Shown here piece after piece: positions 1 to 7,646 of a DNA stretch of 64,000 bases (position 1 is its first letter; every line of letters begins with the position of its first letter). The translations under genes were made by a program, and so were the position numbers. The notes beneath the pieces were generated by a model. It was not told where the DNA came from, did not search any database, and saw nothing but the letters and a program-made list of their open reading frames with translations. The DNA lies in assembly GCA_026710655.1 (NCBI GenBank), contig JAPOQN010000032.1:1-64000 (forward strand), in the 5' to 3' direction. Source of the DNA: Chloroflexota bacterium. Lineage in GTDB: Bacteria; Chloroflexota; Dehalococcoidia; Tepidiformales; Tepidiformaceae.

Positions 1-1
1 C

Positions 2-1957
2 CGCGGCCGACAGCGCTATCGGCTAAAGGGGGGGGGGGGGACCCCCCCCCCCCGGCGGGGGGCCCGGGGGGGGGGGCCCCCGGGCCACGCCGGGGGGCCC
101 CCCCCCCCCCCCCCGCCGCCCCCCCCCCCGCCCCCCCCAGCCACACCCGACGAGCCCGTTGAACCCGATGAGCCCGACCCCACCCCCGCGGTCCGCCCCG
201 CCCTCCCCCAGTCCCCCACGTTCGACGCACCACCCGGCGTCTACACCACCATCACCGTCGGCGCGACCCACGCCTGCGCCCTGACCGAAGACGGCGAAGC
301 CGTGTGCTGGGACATCGAGAGCGCCACTGTCTGGGACACCCCACTTGGTTCGTACACCTTCATTGAGGCTGTCAACGACACCACCTGCGCCACCACCCAC
401 GAGGGCGAGATCGTGTGCTGGACACGAGGTGGGGGAGCGATCCCCGAGGGGGATCCAGACCCTACTAGAGGTGCGCCTGCAGGCCGCTACACTGCGATCA
501 GTTGGGCCTCCGTTTACTCCTGCGCCCTCACCGCAGAAGGAGAGGCGCTCTGCTGGGGTTGGGAAAGTCGGTCGGACGAACTGGGAGACACGGAAGAACT
601 CACCTTTCCTGATGTTCCGCCCGGGGATTACATGGCGATTGCCGCTCGCTACGCCTTCTATGGCTGGGCCGAGGAGCATTGGACGGTGTGTGCTCTCGTC
701 GGCACAGAAGGAGCTGTCTGTTGGAGCAGGGGAAGGTCCCACGCAACTGTGTTTCCGCTGTCGACCTGGTCTCTCGAAGGGCACTACACCTCCGTTGGGG
801 TGTCGGGCAGTGGGTTCTGCGGCCTCAGAGTCACAGGTGAAATCAAGGGCTGTGGCCTGCCCAAGGTTGATGGTGCGCCCCGCTATGTTGCCGTCAGTCC
901 AGGCGAGAACCACGTTTGCGCGGTCACCGATGCCGGCCATCTGGAGTGCTGGACTCACGGGAGCGGTTGGTTCGGGCAGGGGAAGGTCTACGTGATGAAT
1001 CCCCCTGCGCCCTCTTCTCGCCGGTATGTCACCGTGGGCATGGGGCGGGGATACGGCTGTGCCCTCTCCGATGCCGGTGAGGCCGTCTGCTGGGGGACCA
1101 CCATCAACAAGGTCATCCCGCCCGCTCCTCCGCCTGGCCGGTACGTTTCTGTTGGCGATGGCCTCGGCCACACATGCGCACTCACGGAGGATGGTCAAAT
1201 TGCCTGTTGGGGATGGAACACCTTTGGGCAGTTGGTGGTCCCCGAGGGGCGGTACACAGGAATCAGCGCGGGAAACGTCAGTACGTGCGCGCTCACTTCA
1301 GGTGGAGGGGCTGTCTGCTGGGGATTTACCTCCCTGGGACGCTTCCCCACATCTAACCGATATGTGGATGTCAGTGCTGGTGACTGGGGTGAAGCGTGCG
1401 CCCTCACCGAGGCTGGCGAAGTGGTCTGTTCGGCGGGCATCGGTGAGGCGCCTTCCGGCCCGTTCGTCGCTATCGGCCTTCGTGGGTACGGCCGTGCTTG
1501 TGCCCTCGCCGAAGACGGTGAAGCTGTTTGCTGGGTCAAGGGTGGAGACGGGCAGGCCAGCCCATCGGCCCACGCCTATGCCACGGTGACTCTCCACAGC
1601 GCCGCGATTTCCGGTCGCACGAGCTTTGACTGCATTACCACCGGCGGCGGCGACATCGAGTGCGAGGGTACGGAGGGCTTCGGTCGACTGGACCTGCCAG
1701 AGGGTCGCTACGTGGCTATCAGCGACGGTGCCCTCCATGGCTGTGCGCTTACGGAGGCTGGCGAAGCGCGGTGCTGGGGGTATTTCACCCAGAATCTCAA
1801 GGAAGGAACGGGCTATGGACCAGCTCCCCAGCCCTCCGGTAGATACAAGGCGATCAACTCCAGCATGTTTCGCACCTGCGCTGTCACGGTGGCCGGAGAA
1901 GTAGTCTGCTGGGGGGACGTGGATTTCGACGAGCCCCCTCTCATTCCTCCTTACTGA
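2..1957 (+). CDS. RCC1-like repeat protein, Cys-paired propeller, 5'-truncated
   Basis: The frame is open from the window edge, so the true N-terminus (probably a signal peptide) is missing. After the G/C-rich stretch comes an acidic Pro-rich linker (Pro-Asp-Glu repeats, about 146-230), then about 14 repeats of 40-50 residues built on the pattern Y-x-x-I-x-x-G...C-A-L-T-x-x-G-E...C-W-G. This is the RCC1/BLIP-II type beta-propeller repeat; 14 units would make two seven-bladed propellers. Nearly every repeat has two Cys about ten residues apart, which suggests disulfides and export. The stop overlaps the convergent VanZ-like gene by 7 bp. Ligand and role unknown; a cell-surface binding protein is the likeliest reading. 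An RCC1 nucleotide-exchange role is unlikely. Confidence 0.8.
   Translation, partial: RGRQRYRLKGGGGTPPPRRGARGGGPPGHAGGPPPPPPPPPPPPPPATPDEPVEPDEPDPTPAVRPALPQSPTFDAPPGVYTTITVGATHACALTEDGEAVCWDIESATVWDTPLGSYTFIEAVNDTTCATTHEGEIVCWTRGGGAIPEGDPDPTRGAPAGRYTAISWASVYSCALTAEGEALCWGWESRSDELGDTEELTFPDVPPGDYMAIAARYAFYGWAEEHWTVCALVGTEGAVCWSRGRSHATVFPLSTWSLEGHYTSVGVSGSGFCGLRVTGEIKGCGLPKVDGAPRYVAVSPGENHVCAVTDAGHLECWTHGSGWFGQGKVYVMNPPAPSSRRYVTVGMGRGYGCALSDAGEAVCWGTTINKVIPPAPPPGRYVSVGDGLGHTCALTEDGQIACWGWNTFGQLVVPEGRYTGISAGNVSTCALTSGGGAVCWGFTSLGRFPTSNRYVDVSAGDWGEACALTEAGEVVCSAGIGEAPSGPFVAIGLRGYGRACALAEDGEAVCWVKGGDGQASPSAHAYATVTLHSAAISGRTSFDCITTGGGDIECEGTEGFGRLDLPEGRYVAISDGALHGCALTEAGEARCWGYFTQNLKEGTGYGPAPQPSGRYKAINSSMFRTCAVTVAGEVVCWGDVDFDEPPLIPPY
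29..140. repeat. G/C homopolymer low-complexity stretch at window edge
   Basis: Nearly uninterrupted runs of G and then C, with short self-complementary blocks, occupy this stretch. The following gene reads through it as Gly/Pro codons. A proline-rich linker is plausible next to the gene, but runs of this purity at a sequence end are typical of sequencing or assembly artefact, so bases here should not be trusted. Confidence 0.7.
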
Positions 1958-2514
1958 GGCCGATGTCTCCCAACTCTCCCCCGCGCCCACCCCAGCGCGA
2001 CGCTCGCCCCCACCGCCAGCGCCCCCGCCCCCACGTTGAAGAGGATGTCCCACGGGTCGAAGACGCGGTTGGGCACGACCAATTGCAGGCATTCGTCGAG
2101 GAGGCCCAGCGCTGACGTCGCGAGGATGGCGACGACCGCCGGCGCGGGGACGCGCCGGCCCTGGCGGGCGCGCTCGGCCAGCGCTGCGTAGACGAACACT
2201 GCCAGCACCCCGTACTCGATCAGGTGCGAACGCTCCTCCAGGACCCCCACCGGCAGGAACACCAGCAGATAGACCGCCACAATCCCCAGCGCCACTGCGA
2301 TGTCCAGCCGCACCCCCAGCGCGACCGCGGTCGCGCCAACGAGGAGCATCCCCAGCAAGAAGAGCGCGCCGCCGAGCGTTTCCTCCAGTGCGGGAACGTC
2401 GCGCAGCGCCTCGGGCAACTGGCCGCCGACCCACAGCGAGGAGGCTATCGCGGCCACGACCACGAGCGTCCACAGCCACAGCCACCTCTCCCGCGTCGAG
2501 GAGAACAGGGACAT
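1951..2514 (-). CDS. VanZ-like family membrane protein
   Basis: 187 residues with four to five hydrophobic segments. The C-terminal part has the VanZ-like signature: a conserved acidic residue in a helix (L-L-D-E-C-L-Q) followed by R-V-F-D-P-W-D-I-L-F-N. The family was named for a teicoplanin-resistance accessory protein, but most chromosomal members have no known function. I chose the Met at 2514 because no Shine-Dalgarno lies before it and a TATAGT hexamer sits exactly six bases upstream, the arrangement seen at other starts here. An open extension to 2604 is Gly/Ser-rich and unlikely. Confidence 0.75.
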   Translation of the reverse strand: MSLFSSTRERWLWLWTLVVVAAIASSLWVGGQLPEALRDVPALEETLGGALFLLGMLLVGATAVALGVRLDIAVALGIVAVYLLVFLPVGVLEERSHLIEYGVLAVFVYAALAERARQGRRVPAPAVVAILATSALGLLDECLQLVVPNRVFDPWDILFNVGAGALAVGASVALGWARGRVGRHRPQ

Positions 2515-2520
2515 GGCGGA

Positions 2521-2526
2521 ACTATA
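2521..2526 (-). promoter_or_regulatory. Predicted leaderless -10 element TATAGT
   Basis: TATAGT on the minus strand with exactly six bases to the ATG of the VanZ-like gene. A start of transcription about 6-7 bases downstream would give a leaderless mRNA. No clear -35 was seen. Confidence 0.5.
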
Positions 2527-2673
2527 GGGACTGCCATCAGCGCACCGACCTTCCCCACAACGGCCCCCCTTCGCCCCCGAACTCCTTGTGGGGCCACCCC
2601 CCATTCAGTACCGTTAGCCGCAATAGGGCGCATGACGCGCAAAGGCGCGTGCGCCCGCTCCGGGAGGCGCGAC

Positions 2674-4443
2674 GTGCACGATCTGGTTATCCGCAACGGC
2701 ACCATTGTCGACGGGACGGGGGAGGCCCCCTTCCAGGGCGATATCGCCATCGACGACGGCAAGATCTCCGCCATCGGCCGCATCGAGGCCGACGGCCGGG
2801 AGACTATCGACGCGACTGGCATGGTCGTCGCGCCCGGCTTTGTCGATATCCACACCCACTTCGACGGCCAGATCACCTGGGACCCGCTGCTCACGCCTTC
2901 GTGCTGGCACGGCGTCACCACCGTCGTCATGGGCAACTGCGGCGTCGGCTTCGCCCCCGCCGCCCCCAACCGCCACGAGTGGCTTATCGGCCTCATGGAG
3001 GGCGTCGAGGACATCCCCGGCACCGCCCTCTCCGCGGGCATGCAGTGGAACTGGGAGACGTTCCCCGAGTACCTCGACTACCTCGACACCCTGCCCAAGG
3101 CCCTCGACGTCGGCACGCAGGTGCCCCACGGCGCCGTCCGCGCCTACGTCATGGGCGAACGCGGGGCCATGAACGAGCCCGCCAACCCCGAGGACATCTA
3201 CGAGATGAAGCAGCTCGTGCGCGAAGGCATCGAGGCCGGCGCGCTCGGCGTCTCCACCTCCCGCACCATCGTCCACCGCGCCATCGACGGCGTGAACGTC
3301 CCCGGCACCTTCGCCGAGGAGGACGAGATGATGGCCTTCGGCGAGGCCCTCTCTGAAGCCGGAACCGGCGTCTTCGAGCTCGCCCCCGCCGGCGTCACGG
3401 GAGACGACATGAACCTCCCCGACCTCGAGGTCGCCTGGATGCGGCGCGTCTCAGCCGCCACCGGCCGCCCCATCACCTTCGCCCTCGTTCAGCTCGACGC
3501 GGAACCCGACCACTGGAAGCGCATGTTCGACCTCTCCGAGGAGGCCGTCGCCGAGGGCGCCGACCTCTACCCGCAGGTCACCGCCCGCGCCCCGGGCGTA
3601 CTGCTCGGCCTCCAGACCAACCACCCCTGGGTGAACGCCCAGACGTTCCAGGAGATCAGCGGCCACTACAAGCTTGGCGACGGCGACGCGCACCACCTCC
3701 GCCGCACCCCGATAGAGGAGATCGCCGCGGAGATGAGCAAGCCCGAGGTCAAGGCGAAGCTCATGGCCGAGCTTGGCGAAGCGCGCCAGGACATCGCCTT
3801 CATCGACCTCGCCCGCGTCTTCCCGCTGGAGGAGCCACTCGATTACGAGCCCTCCAGGGAGGATAGCGTCGCCGCCATGGCCGAGCGCGATGGCCGCGAC
3901 CCCTACGACCTGCTCTACGACCTGATGCTGGGGGACGAGGGCAAGCGCATGTTCTTCGCCCCCACCCTCAACTACACCGAGTTCGACTACGAGGTCGTGC
4001 GCAAGATGCTGACGCACCCCCGCGCCGCCCTCGGCCTCGACGATGCCGGCGCGCACTGCGGCGTTATCTGCGATGCGAGCATGCCAACGTTCATGCTCAC
4101 GCACTGGGCCCGCGACCGCTCCCGCGGCGAGGGTCTGCCCCTCGAGTTCGTGGTCAAGAAGATGACGCAGGACACGGCGGGCCTCTATGGCCTGAACGAC
4201 CGCGGCGTCCTCCGGCCCGGCATGAAGGGCGACGTCAACGTCATCGACCTGGAGCGCCTCCAACTGCGCGCTCCCGAGCTCGCCCACGACCTCCCCGCCG
4301 ATGGCCGCCGCCTTATCCAGAAGTCCGATGGCTTCATCGCCACGATCGTCAGCGGCGAGGTCATCATGCGCGACGGCGAGGACACCGGCGCTCGCCCCGG
4401 CAAGCTCGTCCGTGGCGAGCAGCAGCCCGTCGGCGTCGCCTAG
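2674..4443 (+). CDS. N-acyl-D-amino-acid deacylase-type amidohydrolase
   Basis: Cytosolic zinc-dependent amidohydrolase of the D-aminoacylase branch, about 589 residues. It begins with the small beta-sandwich typical of the family (H-D-L-V-I-R-N-G-T-I-V-D-G-T-G), then the metal motif D-x-H-T-H (His60, His62), the N-C-G-V-G-F-A-P segment carrying Cys89, and a late D-D-A-G-A-H-C-G motif. The C-terminal Arg/Val-rich strand returns to the sandwich. I chose the GTG at 2674 because GGGAGG lies seven bases before it and the protein then starts like its relatives; an ATG at 2632 is the alternative. The substrate may be a D-amino acid amide or another cyclic or acyl amide. It stands alone and is followed by a hairpin. 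Confidence 0.85.
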   Translation: MHDLVIRNGTIVDGTGEAPFQGDIAIDDGKISAIGRIEADGRETIDATGMVVAPGFVDIHTHFDGQITWDPLLTPSCWHGVTTVVMGNCGVGFAPAAPNRHEWLIGLMEGVEDIPGTALSAGMQWNWETFPEYLDYLDTLPKALDVGTQVPHGAVRAYVMGERGAMNEPANPEDIYEMKQLVREGIEAGALGVSTSRTIVHRAIDGVNVPGTFAEEDEMMAFGEALSEAGTGVFELAPAGVTGDDMNLPDLEVAWMRRVSAATGRPITFALVQLDAEPDHWKRMFDLSEEAVAEGADLYPQVTARAPGVLLGLQTNHPWVNAQTFQEISGHYKLGDGDAHHLRRTPIEEIAAEMSKPEVKAKLMAELGEARQDIAFIDLARVFPLEEPLDYEPSREDSVAAMAERDGRDPYDLLYDLMLGDEGKRMFFAPTLNYTEFDYEVVRKMLTHPRAALGLDDAGAHCGVICDASMPTFMLTHWARDRSRGEGLPLEFVVKKMTQDTAGLYGLNDRGVLRPGMKGDVNVIDLERLQLRAPELAHDLPADGRRLIQKSDGFIATIVSGEVIMRDGEDTGARPGKLVRGEQQPVGVA

Positions 4444-4470
4444 ACGCCACACGTTCGTCCGGCACCTCAG

Positions 4471-4494
4471 CGAGGCCCACCGCTCCGGGCCTCG
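4471..4494 (+). terminator. Hairpin after amidohydrolase gene
   Basis: Perfect 8-bp inverted repeat CGAGGCCC / GGGCCTCG with an 8-base loop, 27 bases after the stop. No T-tract follows, so intrinsic termination is plausible but not certain. Confidence 0.5.
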
Positions 4495-4522
4495 TCGCGT
4501 GTAGGCGTACCTGCGCCCCCGT

Positions 4523-4560
4523 AATTCTGCTTGGGGCAAAGGTATCCTTGTATCAGAATT
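4523..4560 (+). promoter_or_regulatory. Inverted repeat upstream of hicAB
   Basis: AATTCTG at the left end and CAGAATT at the right end form a perfect 7-bp inverted repeat with a 24-base spacer. The A/T-rich arms stand out in this GC-rich sequence. It may be a regulator site or part of the promoter region of the toxin-antitoxin operon. Confidence 0.3.
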
Positions 4561-4628
4561 GAGACATGCATCAAGAGAGCCAACCCTGCACCCTGCTTGA
4601 ACCGCCCTCGATGTCGTCCCGGTTTGTA

Positions 4629-4654
4629 GAACGGTTCCATATGCGGTACCGTTC
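4629..4654 (+). promoter_or_regulatory. Candidate hicAB operator (GAACGGT-N12-ACCGTTC)
   Basis: A perfect 7-bp inverted repeat with centres about two helical turns apart lies 36 bases before the hicA start. A TTGTAG/TACCGT pair with a 17-base spacer overlaps it, so a bound HicB dimer would cover the promoter. HicB proteins with a C-terminal ribbon-helix-helix domain, as here, are known to autoregulate from such sites. Confidence 0.5.
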
Positions 4655-4690
4655 ATCCCGAAAGGGTGCTGGTCATGTCGGAAAGAGCGC

Positions 4691-4963
4691 GTGCGACGAA
4701 AGCAGGGGTCGGTAGTGCCGGCAGGTTGGTCCGGGCAACTGCGGGCCCTCAAGCGCCGTCGCAACAACGTCTCTGCCGCGGAGCTGGACGTCCTGCTCAG
4801 GAGGGTGGGATTCACATCAAGGCAACGAGGCACGAGTCACAAGGTGTACACCCACCCGCGGCTCGTGCGGATTCTCAGCATTCCCCAGCGCGCCAGAGCC
4901 GTCCGCGCCCCGTACGTCGACCAGACCGTGAAAGCCATTCGGGAGGTTACCGATGAGGATTGA
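4691..4963 (+). CDS. hicA: HicA-type mRNA interferase toxin
   Basis: Small basic protein with the HicA double-stranded-RNA-binding-like fold. The core reads V-S-A-A-E-L-D-x-L-L-R-R-V-G-F followed by R-G-T-S-H-K-V-Y-T-H, in which the His of G-T-S-H is the catalytic residue of the family. The start is uncertain: the GTG at 4691 gives 90 residues, whereas a GTG at 4715 has AGGGG upstream and gives the usual size of about 80. The next gene starts 11 bases before this stop, so the two are translationally coupled. In this family the toxin cleaves mRNA and is neutralised by HicB. Confidence 0.8.
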   Translation: MRRKQGSVVPAGWSGQLRALKRRRNNVSAAELDVLLRRVGFTSRQRGTSHKVYTHPRLVRILSIPQRARAVRAPYVDQTVKAIREVTDED

Positions 4964-5408
4964 AGAGTACCTGCAGGCCCCATACCACTTCCGGCTGCAG
5001 CACCTGGATGATGGTGACGGCCCCTACTGGTTCGCAACGGTCGAGGAGCTTCCCGGGTGCATGTCCGACGGAGAGACAGAAGCCGAGGCGATGGACAGTG
5101 TCCGCGATGCCATGGCCGGCTGGATCATGGCTGCCATCGAGGAGGGTCGGGCTGTGCCCGCGCCTTCGGCGGAACCCGAGTACAGCGGTCAGTTCCGCGT
5201 GCGTCTCCCGGCCGAGCTCCACGCGGCCCTGGCACGGGGTGCTGATCGGCAGGGAACGAGCCTCAACCAGCTTGTCGTTGGGCTGCTGGCGGGGGGGATT
5301 GGCTGGGGTGCCGGGGGGGCGGGGTCGGCCGGCCTGGGCGCCCCCTCGTACGCCGCCGAACCGAGGCTCAGGGCGCTGGCCGAGGACCAGGCTCCCTACG
5401 GGGAGTAA
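4953..5408 (+). CDS. hicB: HicB-type antitoxin
   Basis: 151 residues. The N-terminal half is the HicB degenerate RNase-H fold (Y-W-F-A-T-V-E-E-L-P-G-C, then G-E-T-E-A-E-A). The C-terminal half has a ribbon-helix-helix segment (F-R-V-R-L-P-A-E-L-H-A-A-L, then G-T-S-L-N-Q-L-V), the DNA-binding part used for autorepression. It starts at ATG behind GGGAGGTT and overlaps hicA by 11 bases. A Gly/Ala-rich run near residue 110 and a 30-residue tail follow the binding domain. The palindrome 36 bases before hicA is the likely operator. Confidence 0.85.
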   Translation: MRIEEYLQAPYHFRLQHLDDGDGPYWFATVEELPGCMSDGETEAEAMDSVRDAMAGWIMAAIEEGRAVPAPSAEPEYSGQFRVRLPAELHAALARGADRQGTSLNQLVVGLLAGGIGWGAGGAGSAGLGAPSYAAEPRLRALAEDQAPYGE

Positions 5409-5441
5409 GTGCGTCCCCCATCCCCTCGGGCGGGGTAGCCC

Positions 5442-5472
5442 TAGCCTCCAGACGCGGAGCCGCGCCCGCTGG
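5442..5472 (+). repeat. 31-bp repeat, copy 1 (before Rid-family gene)
   Basis: Identical over 31 bases to 6003-6033. It begins TAGCCTCCAG, ends CGCCCGCTGG, and has an internal palindrome CGCGG-AG-CCGCG flanked by CCAG/CTGG, so it can fold into a hairpin. It lies in the 165-bp gap before the Rid-family gene. Confidence 0.8.
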
Positions 5473-5573
5473 AAGCTCCCGCCGGCCCGCTCCGAGCCCG
5501 ATGGCATCGGTCGCCTGAGCGTTCTCGCGCCTGCCTGCGACACGTACCAACCTCAACTGCGAAAGGACCTGTC

Positions 5574-5981
5574 ATGACCGTCACTCCCATCAACCCCGAA
5601 TCGCTCCATCGCAATCCCGCGTTCTCGCAGGCCATCGCCATCGATGGCCCCCACCGCACGGTCTACGTCGGTGGCCAGAACGCCGTCGACGTGGACGGAA
5701 ACGTTGTCGGACGGGACGACGTGGCGGCCCAGGCCGGGCAGGTGGCCCGCAACCTCCAGGCCGCCCTCGAGGCGGCGGGCGCGACGATGGACGATGTCGT
5801 GAAGCTGACGGTCTACCTCGTGGAGCCGAACTCCGCCTTCCCCGCCTACGAAACGTTCCAGCGCGTCTGGGGCATGCCTGCCAACCCTCCCACGATCAGC
5901 CTTCTCTACGTCTCCGGCCTCTTCCAGCCCGACTTCCTGCTGGAGGTAGACGCCGTGGCGGTCCTCCCGCGTATCCCCTAG
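5574..5981 (+). CDS. Rid (YjgF/YER057c/UK114) superfamily protein
   Basis: 135 residues with the full Rid fold: S-Q-A-I...V-Y-V-G-G-Q-N-A-V-D near the start, then A-A-G-A-T-M-D-D-V-V-K-L-T-V-Y-L in the middle. True RidA hydrolyses reactive enamine/imine intermediates and needs an Arg at position 105. Here the matching segment is N-P-P-T-I-S (Asn104-Pro105-Pro106), without Arg, so this looks like a Rid4-7 type member rather than a RidA deaminase. It starts at ATG after GAAAGGACC. The P450 gene follows on the same strand, and both carry the same 31-bp upstream repeat. Confidence 0.82.
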   Translation: MTVTPINPESLHRNPAFSQAIAIDGPHRTVYVGGQNAVDVDGNVVGRDDVAAQAGQVARNLQAALEAAGATMDDVVKLTVYLVEPNSAFPAYETFQRVWGMPANPPTISLLYVSGLFQPDFLLEVDAVAVLPRIP

Positions 5982-6002
5982 TCGCTTCACGCGCGGTATG
6001 CT

Positions 6003-6033
6003 TAGCCTCCAGACGCGGAGCCGCGCCCGCTGG
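6003..6033 (+). repeat. 31-bp repeat, copy 2 (before P450 gene)
   Basis: Exact second copy of 5442-5472, 38 bases before the P450 start and in the same orientation relative to the downstream gene. It overlaps the probable 5' untranslated region, since TATGCT at 5997-6002 is a -10-like hexamer just before it. Confidence 0.8.
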
Positions 6034-6071
6034 GGCGGAGCGTGTCGCCACTCGACGCAGGGGAGAGCCGG

Positions 6072-7391
6072 ATGACCGAGACAATGTACAAGGACATGAT
6101 CGAGGCTGTTGCCGAGTGCCCGGTGAAGCTGGACGACATCGACCTCTTCAAGGCCGGCCAGCAAGAGCACTGGTTCGACTCCTACAAGATCCTCCATGAG
6201 GAAGCGCCCGTCATGCGCATCCCGGGCGAGGGCACGACCCCCGACACCGACGGCTTCATCATCACGAAGTACGACGACATCGCGATGATCATCCGCGACC
6301 CCTACACGTTCCCCCAGCCCTCCTACGCGGGGGCCGGCCTCGAGGTGGAGGAAGAGGACGACCACTCCGTCCTGCTCGATGCGATGTCCCGCAACACCCT
6401 CCGCCCCAACATGGAGCTGCACAAGCAGCACCGCATCCAGCTCACCGACCCCTGGGTTGGCGCGACCGGCGCCCCGCGCCATCGCCCCATGGTCACCCGC
6501 TTCGTCGACGAGCTCATCGACAACTGGATCGACCGTGAGCCCGCCGAGATCGACTTCGTCGAGGAGTTTGCCGCCCCGCTCCCCCAGATGGTGATGACCA
6601 CCATCCTCGGCTTCCCCTTCGAGGACATGCCCCAGCTCCGCATCTGGGGTCAGGCGCAGGTGCGCCGTTTCGTCTACGGCAAGGGCCACCGCAACCTCAT
6701 GAGCCCCGAGGAAGAGGCGGACAACGCCCGCGACCTCGGCAACTTTATGCAGTACGTCCAGGCCCACGTCACGAAGAAGCGCCAGGACCCTCAGGACGAC
6801 ATGACGAGCTTCCTCACCCAGGTCGAGTACATGGGCCGCAAGCTCACGGACTCCGAGGTCGTTGGCGTCGTCTTCGGCATGCACATCGGCGGGCTGGAGA
6901 CGACCCAGTACGCCATCGCCGCCGAGGCCGAGCTCCTCGGCCGCGAGCCCGAGCTCTGGGACACGATCAAGGCCGACCGTTCGAAGATCCGCTTCTTCGT
7001 TGAGGAGGGCATGCGCATCCAGGCTCCGACCCAGGGCCTCTCCACCCGCATGACCGCCAGGGACGTTGAGCTGCGCGGCGTCAACATCCCCAAGGGCTCC
7101 ATCCTTCACCTCCGCTACGGGGCCGCGAACCACGACCCGGAGGAGTTCCCCTGTCCGGCCGAAGTCGACCTCTCCCGGGCGAACACGGGCCGCCACATGA
7201 CGTTCTCGCAGGGCATCCGCGTCTGCCCCGGGGCCGGCATCTCGCGCCTCGAGCAGAACATCGCCTGGGAGCGCCTCTTCGAGCGGCTCGACGGCATCTC
7301 CTTCACCCCTGGCAAGAACGACTTCCGCCACCAGCCCGGCATCATGCTGGGCCTGTGGGACCTGAACCTCAACTTCGAGAAGGCGAAGTAG
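6072..7391 (+). CDS. Cytochrome P450
   Basis: 439 residues, soluble bacterial type. The I-helix oxygen-activation motif is I-G-G-L-E-T-T-Q at about residue 272, the K-helix E-x-x-R is in E-E-G-M-R, and the heme-ligand loop is F-S-Q-G-I-R-V-C-P-G with Cys385 as thiolate ligand. The ATG at 6072 has AGGGGAGAG at good spacing; a GTG at 6042 is in frame but has no such site. It hydroxylates an unknown organic substrate with electrons from a ferredoxin/reductase pair. No ferredoxin gene is in the window, but an FAD ferredoxin-reductase-like protein is encoded at 26537-27751. A 76-codon gene follows 15 bases downstream. Confidence 0.95.
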   Translation: MTETMYKDMIEAVAECPVKLDDIDLFKAGQQEHWFDSYKILHEEAPVMRIPGEGTTPDTDGFIITKYDDIAMIIRDPYTFPQPSYAGAGLEVEEEDDHSVLLDAMSRNTLRPNMELHKQHRIQLTDPWVGATGAPRHRPMVTRFVDELIDNWIDREPAEIDFVEEFAAPLPQMVMTTILGFPFEDMPQLRIWGQAQVRRFVYGKGHRNLMSPEEEADNARDLGNFMQYVQAHVTKKRQDPQDDMTSFLTQVEYMGRKLTDSEVVGVVFGMHIGGLETTQYAIAAEAELLGREPELWDTIKADRSKIRFFVEEGMRIQAPTQGLSTRMTARDVELRGVNIPKGSILHLRYGAANHDPEEFPCPAEVDLSRANTGRHMTFSQGIRVCPGAGISRLEQNIAWERLFERLDGISFTPGKNDFRHQPGIMLGLWDLNLNFEKAK

Positions 7392-7406
7392 CCAGCGAGG
7401 AAGCCC

Positions 7407-7637
7407 GTGGCCGAATCCGATTCCGTACAGGAGCTTGCGCGACTCGCCCGCGAGGCGGCCCGGATGCGCTGGGGGCCCGAAGATACCGGCGCCGCTCCGA
7501 CCCTGCCCGGCAAGGCGAAACACCCGGACCAGGTCGATCCCGAGCGCATGTCGGGTGACGAGGAACGGGAAGTGCTCAAGGCCCTCGACCCCTTCTGGAC
7601 GCGCGGCATCGTCAAGCCGAAGGACGGGGAAGGCTAG
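7407..7637 (+). CDS. Small hypothetical protein downstream of P450
   Basis: 76 residues, highly charged, with no membrane segment, Cys or recognisable domain. The N-terminal third is a predicted helix (S-V-Q-E-L-A-R-L-A-R-E-A-A-R) and the C-terminal third reads S-G-D-E-E-R-E-V-L-K-A-L-D-P-F-W. It starts at GTG with GAGGAAG upstream, 15 bases after the P450 stop, so it is probably co-translated with it. The function is unknown; a P450-associated accessory role is only inference from position. Confidence 0.65.
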   Translation: MAESDSVQELARLAREAARMRWGPEDTGAAPTLPGKAKHPDQVDPERMSGDEEREVLKALDPFWTRGIVKPKDGEG

Positions 7638-7646
7638 CGAGCGCCG

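Noticed and set aside
23..1198. Long minus-strand open frame antisense to the RCC1-like gene
   Set aside because: Composition is Gly/Pro/Arg-rich with no domain and it is antisense to a clear repeat protein; a GC-rich shadow frame.
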